Source: Candidatus Stahliibacteriota bacterium CG08_land_8_20_14_0_20_40_26 (GTDB lineage Bacteria; Hydrothermota; UBA3073). Taken from it: a stretch of DNA of 6,289 nt. Where the stretch lies: positions 2,801 to 9,089 of the forward strand of contig PEYP01000065.1 in NCBI GenBank assembly GCA_002774315.1, in the 5' to 3' direction. Made by a program: the position numbers and the translations under genes. Shown here in pieces: positions 5,431-6,289 of the stretch. The first letter of the stretch is position 1. Each line of letters begins with the position of its first letter. The notes beneath the pieces were generated by a model. It made no database searches and was not told the origin of the DNA. It worked only from the letters and a program-made list of their open reading frames with translations.

Positions 5431-6136
5431 TGAACCATTCCCAGTCAATTAAATGTGTCCATTTGGTATTTGCTGTGGAAAATGGCCACATTTCCATTCT
5501 TTCCACATATCCCTTTCTAACAGGGTTATTATGAATGTAATTTAGGTGTACGATAAAATTTTCTTTGTGTCTGAGAAGATGATCGTAGTAGCCTCTTTGC
5601 CAGAATTGACCACCGGTAGGAGCAACCTCCTGGTTGCGACTATCCTCCTGGTTGCGACCCATTTGCCTCAATATTGTATTTATTTTGCGTGCAGTAAAGC
5701 TATCTATAGTTTTCATAACAGCGGATAAATTATCCCTTACCAGAGCAATAATAAGGTGATAGTGGTCTGGCATGATGACAAAACCTCCCAATCGTATTTT
5801 CTTGTGGTCTTTATGCCAGATTAATGTATCAATCAGTATCTTGGCAATATCAGGATGAATGAGATTGAGGGTAGGAGCAACGTCCTCGTTGCGAATAGAC
5901 TTCGCAAGCGGGAGCTTGCTCCTACCGGTGTATTTCGCAAGCGGGAGCTTGCTCCTACCGGTGTATTTCGCAAGCGGGAGCTTGCTCCTACCAGCTTCTA
6001 CCGGATCTGATGGCAGGACTAACTTTCCGGTCGTAAAGAGTTTTTTATCAACGCATTTTGTAATGGAGTAGACACGACCCGGCTCTGAGAACCGTCCTTT
6101 ACGCAGTGCTGATTGATGGGAATTGTTTGTATTCAT
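5426..6136 (-). CDS. REP-associated tyrosine transposase (RAYT) with in-frame REP insertions
   Basis: A 236-residue single-strand transposase of the Y1/HUH superfamily that in studied bacteria binds and cuts REP hairpins next to a GTAG tetranucleotide. Seen: N-terminal RKGRFSEPGRVYSITKCVDKKLF (12-34), HUH motif MPDHYHL (His125, His127), catalytic-Tyr helix WQRGYYDHLLR (179-189, Tyr183 or Tyr184) and YIHNNPVRKG (200-209). All core elements are present, so activity is possible. Two blocks are REP DNA in frame. Residues 49-89 hold GRSKLPLAKYT twice, then GRSKLPLAK, then RNEDVAPT; residues about 160-174 hold RNQEDSRNQEVAPT. The first lies between the N-terminal strand and the first long helix, the second just before the Tyr helix; both look like surface loops. 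The stop TAG is supplied by the downstream REP. ATG 6136 lies 13 bases from an upstream REP and has no clear ribosome site, so expression may be weak. Confidence 0.9.
   Translation of the reverse strand: MNTNNSHQSALRKGRFSEPGRVYSITKCVDKKLFTTGKLVLPSDPVEAGRSKLPLAKYTGRSKLPLAKYTGRSKLPLAKSIRNEDVAPTLNLIHPDIAKILIDTLIWHKDHKKIRLGGFVIMPDHYHLIIALVRDNLSAVMKTIDSFTARKINTILRQMGRNQEDSRNQEVAPTGGQFWQRGYYDHLLRHKENFIVHLNYIHNNPVRKGYVERMEMWPFSTANTKWTHLIDWEWFR
5615..5659 (+). repeat. REP inside the RAYT gene, with partial 18-bp duplication
   Basis: A REP (5615-5640; stem GCAACC/GGTTGC, loop TCCT) is followed by TAT and a second copy of its 3' half (CCTCCTGGTTGCGACC, 5644-5659), a period of 18. The total of 45 bp is 15 codons and the frame stays open, giving RNQEDSRNQEVAPT in the transposase. 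Confidence 0.88.
5870..5992. repeat. REPIN plus two extra tandem REPs inside the RAYT gene
   Basis: A plus REP (5870-5894, stem GCAACG/CGTTGC), spacer ATAGACT and a minus REP (5902-5926, stem GCAAGC/GCTTGC) make a 57-bp inverted pair. The minus REP with its 8-base spacer GGTGTATT then recurs at 5935-5959 and 5968-5992, a 33-bp period. The block is 123 bp, exactly 41 codons. 57 and 33 are also multiples of three, so every step keeps the transposase frame. Confidence 0.92.
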
Positions 6137-6149
6137 TTTTGATATATTA

Positions 6150-6173
6150 TCGCAAGCAGGAGCTTGCTCCTAC
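6150..6173 (-). repeat. Solo REP upstream of the RAYT start
   Basis: A minus-oriented REP (GTAGGA head, stem GCAAGC/GCTTGC, loop TCCT) ends 13 bases before the transposase ATG. It equals the right half of the flanking composite; the left half is missing. Confidence 0.85.
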
Positions 6174-6182
6174 TCAATCGCT

Positions 6183-6243
6183 GGTAGGAGCAATGTCCTC
6201 GTTGCGACCGATGTTTAATCGCAAGCGGGAGCTTGCTCCTACC
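6183..6243. repeat. REPIN-like composite, upstream copy (61 bp)
   Basis: A plus REP (6183-6209, arms GCAATG/CGTTGC with one G-T wobble), spacer GATGTTTAA and a minus REP (6219-6243, GCAAGC/GCTTGC) form an inverted pair of the same 61-bp design as 5370-5430. Confidence 0.88.
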
Positions 6244-6253
6244 CAATATCGCT

Positions 6254-6289
6254 GGTAGGAGCAACGTCCTCGTTGCGACCGATGTTTAA
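6254..6289 (+). repeat. REPIN-like composite cut by the window edge
   Basis: A plus REP (6254-6280) with spacer GATGTTTAA begins a further copy 71 bases after the start of the previous one. The window ends exactly where the partner REP should begin, so an array probably continues to the right. Confidence 0.8.

Noticed and set aside
5212..5448. Minus-strand frame of 78 codons left of the transposase
   Set aside because: It is built from REP and palindrome DNA (GRSKLLLA, RRSQRGRCSYQ, CLPQAGA) and has no gene-like pattern or ribosome site; it is a repeat shadow that also overlaps the transposase end.
5859..6071. Plus-strand frame with FASGSLLLPVY repeats
   Set aside because: It is the antisense reading of the REP block within the transposase gene; the repetition comes from the 33-bp tandem, and the opposite strand has clear protein motifs.
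5370..6289. CRISPR array
   Set aside because: The units are palindromic, alternate in orientation and have short, nearly identical spacers (GAYGTTTAA); no cas genes are seen, and a RAYT gene explains them.

Overview
The window looks like an accessory, repeat-rich stretch of a bacterial chromosome. Six protein-coding loci are separated by intergenic regions packed with short palindromes and interspersed repeats. Base composition is moderate (AT-leaning intergenic DNA), Shine-Dalgarno sites are strong (AGGAGG type) and GTG/TTG start codons are used. This style is common in genomes of uncultivated sediment or groundwater bacteria. The phylum cannot be fixed from the sequence alone.

Layout. Positions 1-616 hold no gene, only a cluster of degenerate CAGATGAACGCAG / ATCAGTGTTAATCTGCGT repeats, a 13-bp-arm inverted repeat and several perfect palindromes. 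Then comes leuD (617-1123, +), the small subunit of 3-isopropylmalate dehydratase, with no leuC partner in view. It converges on and overlaps by 15 bp an MFS transporter gene (1109-2278, -). Positions 2309-2720 are repeats plus an intrinsic terminator. This serves a clostripain-family (C11) cysteine peptidase gene read on the minus strand (2721-3731), whose lipoprotein-like N-terminus is separated from the catalytic part by an in-frame TAG. After a CACAGAGG-type repeat come an uncharacterised exported protein (3942-4892, -) and a 61-residue conserved-looking small protein (4978-5163, -).

The right end (5370-6289) is the most interesting part. It holds a REP-associated tyrosine transposase (RAYT, 5426-6136, -) surrounded by REPIN-like 61-bp composites of paired inverted REP hairpins, each hairpin preceded by GTAG. 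The same REPs lie inside the RAYT reading frame at two places. One block is 123 bp and the other 45 bp, both whole numbers of codons, so the transposase carries peptide repeats (GRSKLPLAKYT, RNEDVAPT, RNQEVAPT) made from its own presumed substrate. The flanking downstream REP also supplies the RAYT stop codon.

Across the window, REP-like hairpins of several families share a GTAG head but have different stems, and the two arms change together. In two clear cases and one weaker case, a different GGCAGG palindrome sits inside the hairpin loop of another repeat. No metabolic operon is evident. The protein genes appear to be independent single units, and the connecting theme is repeat mobilisation.
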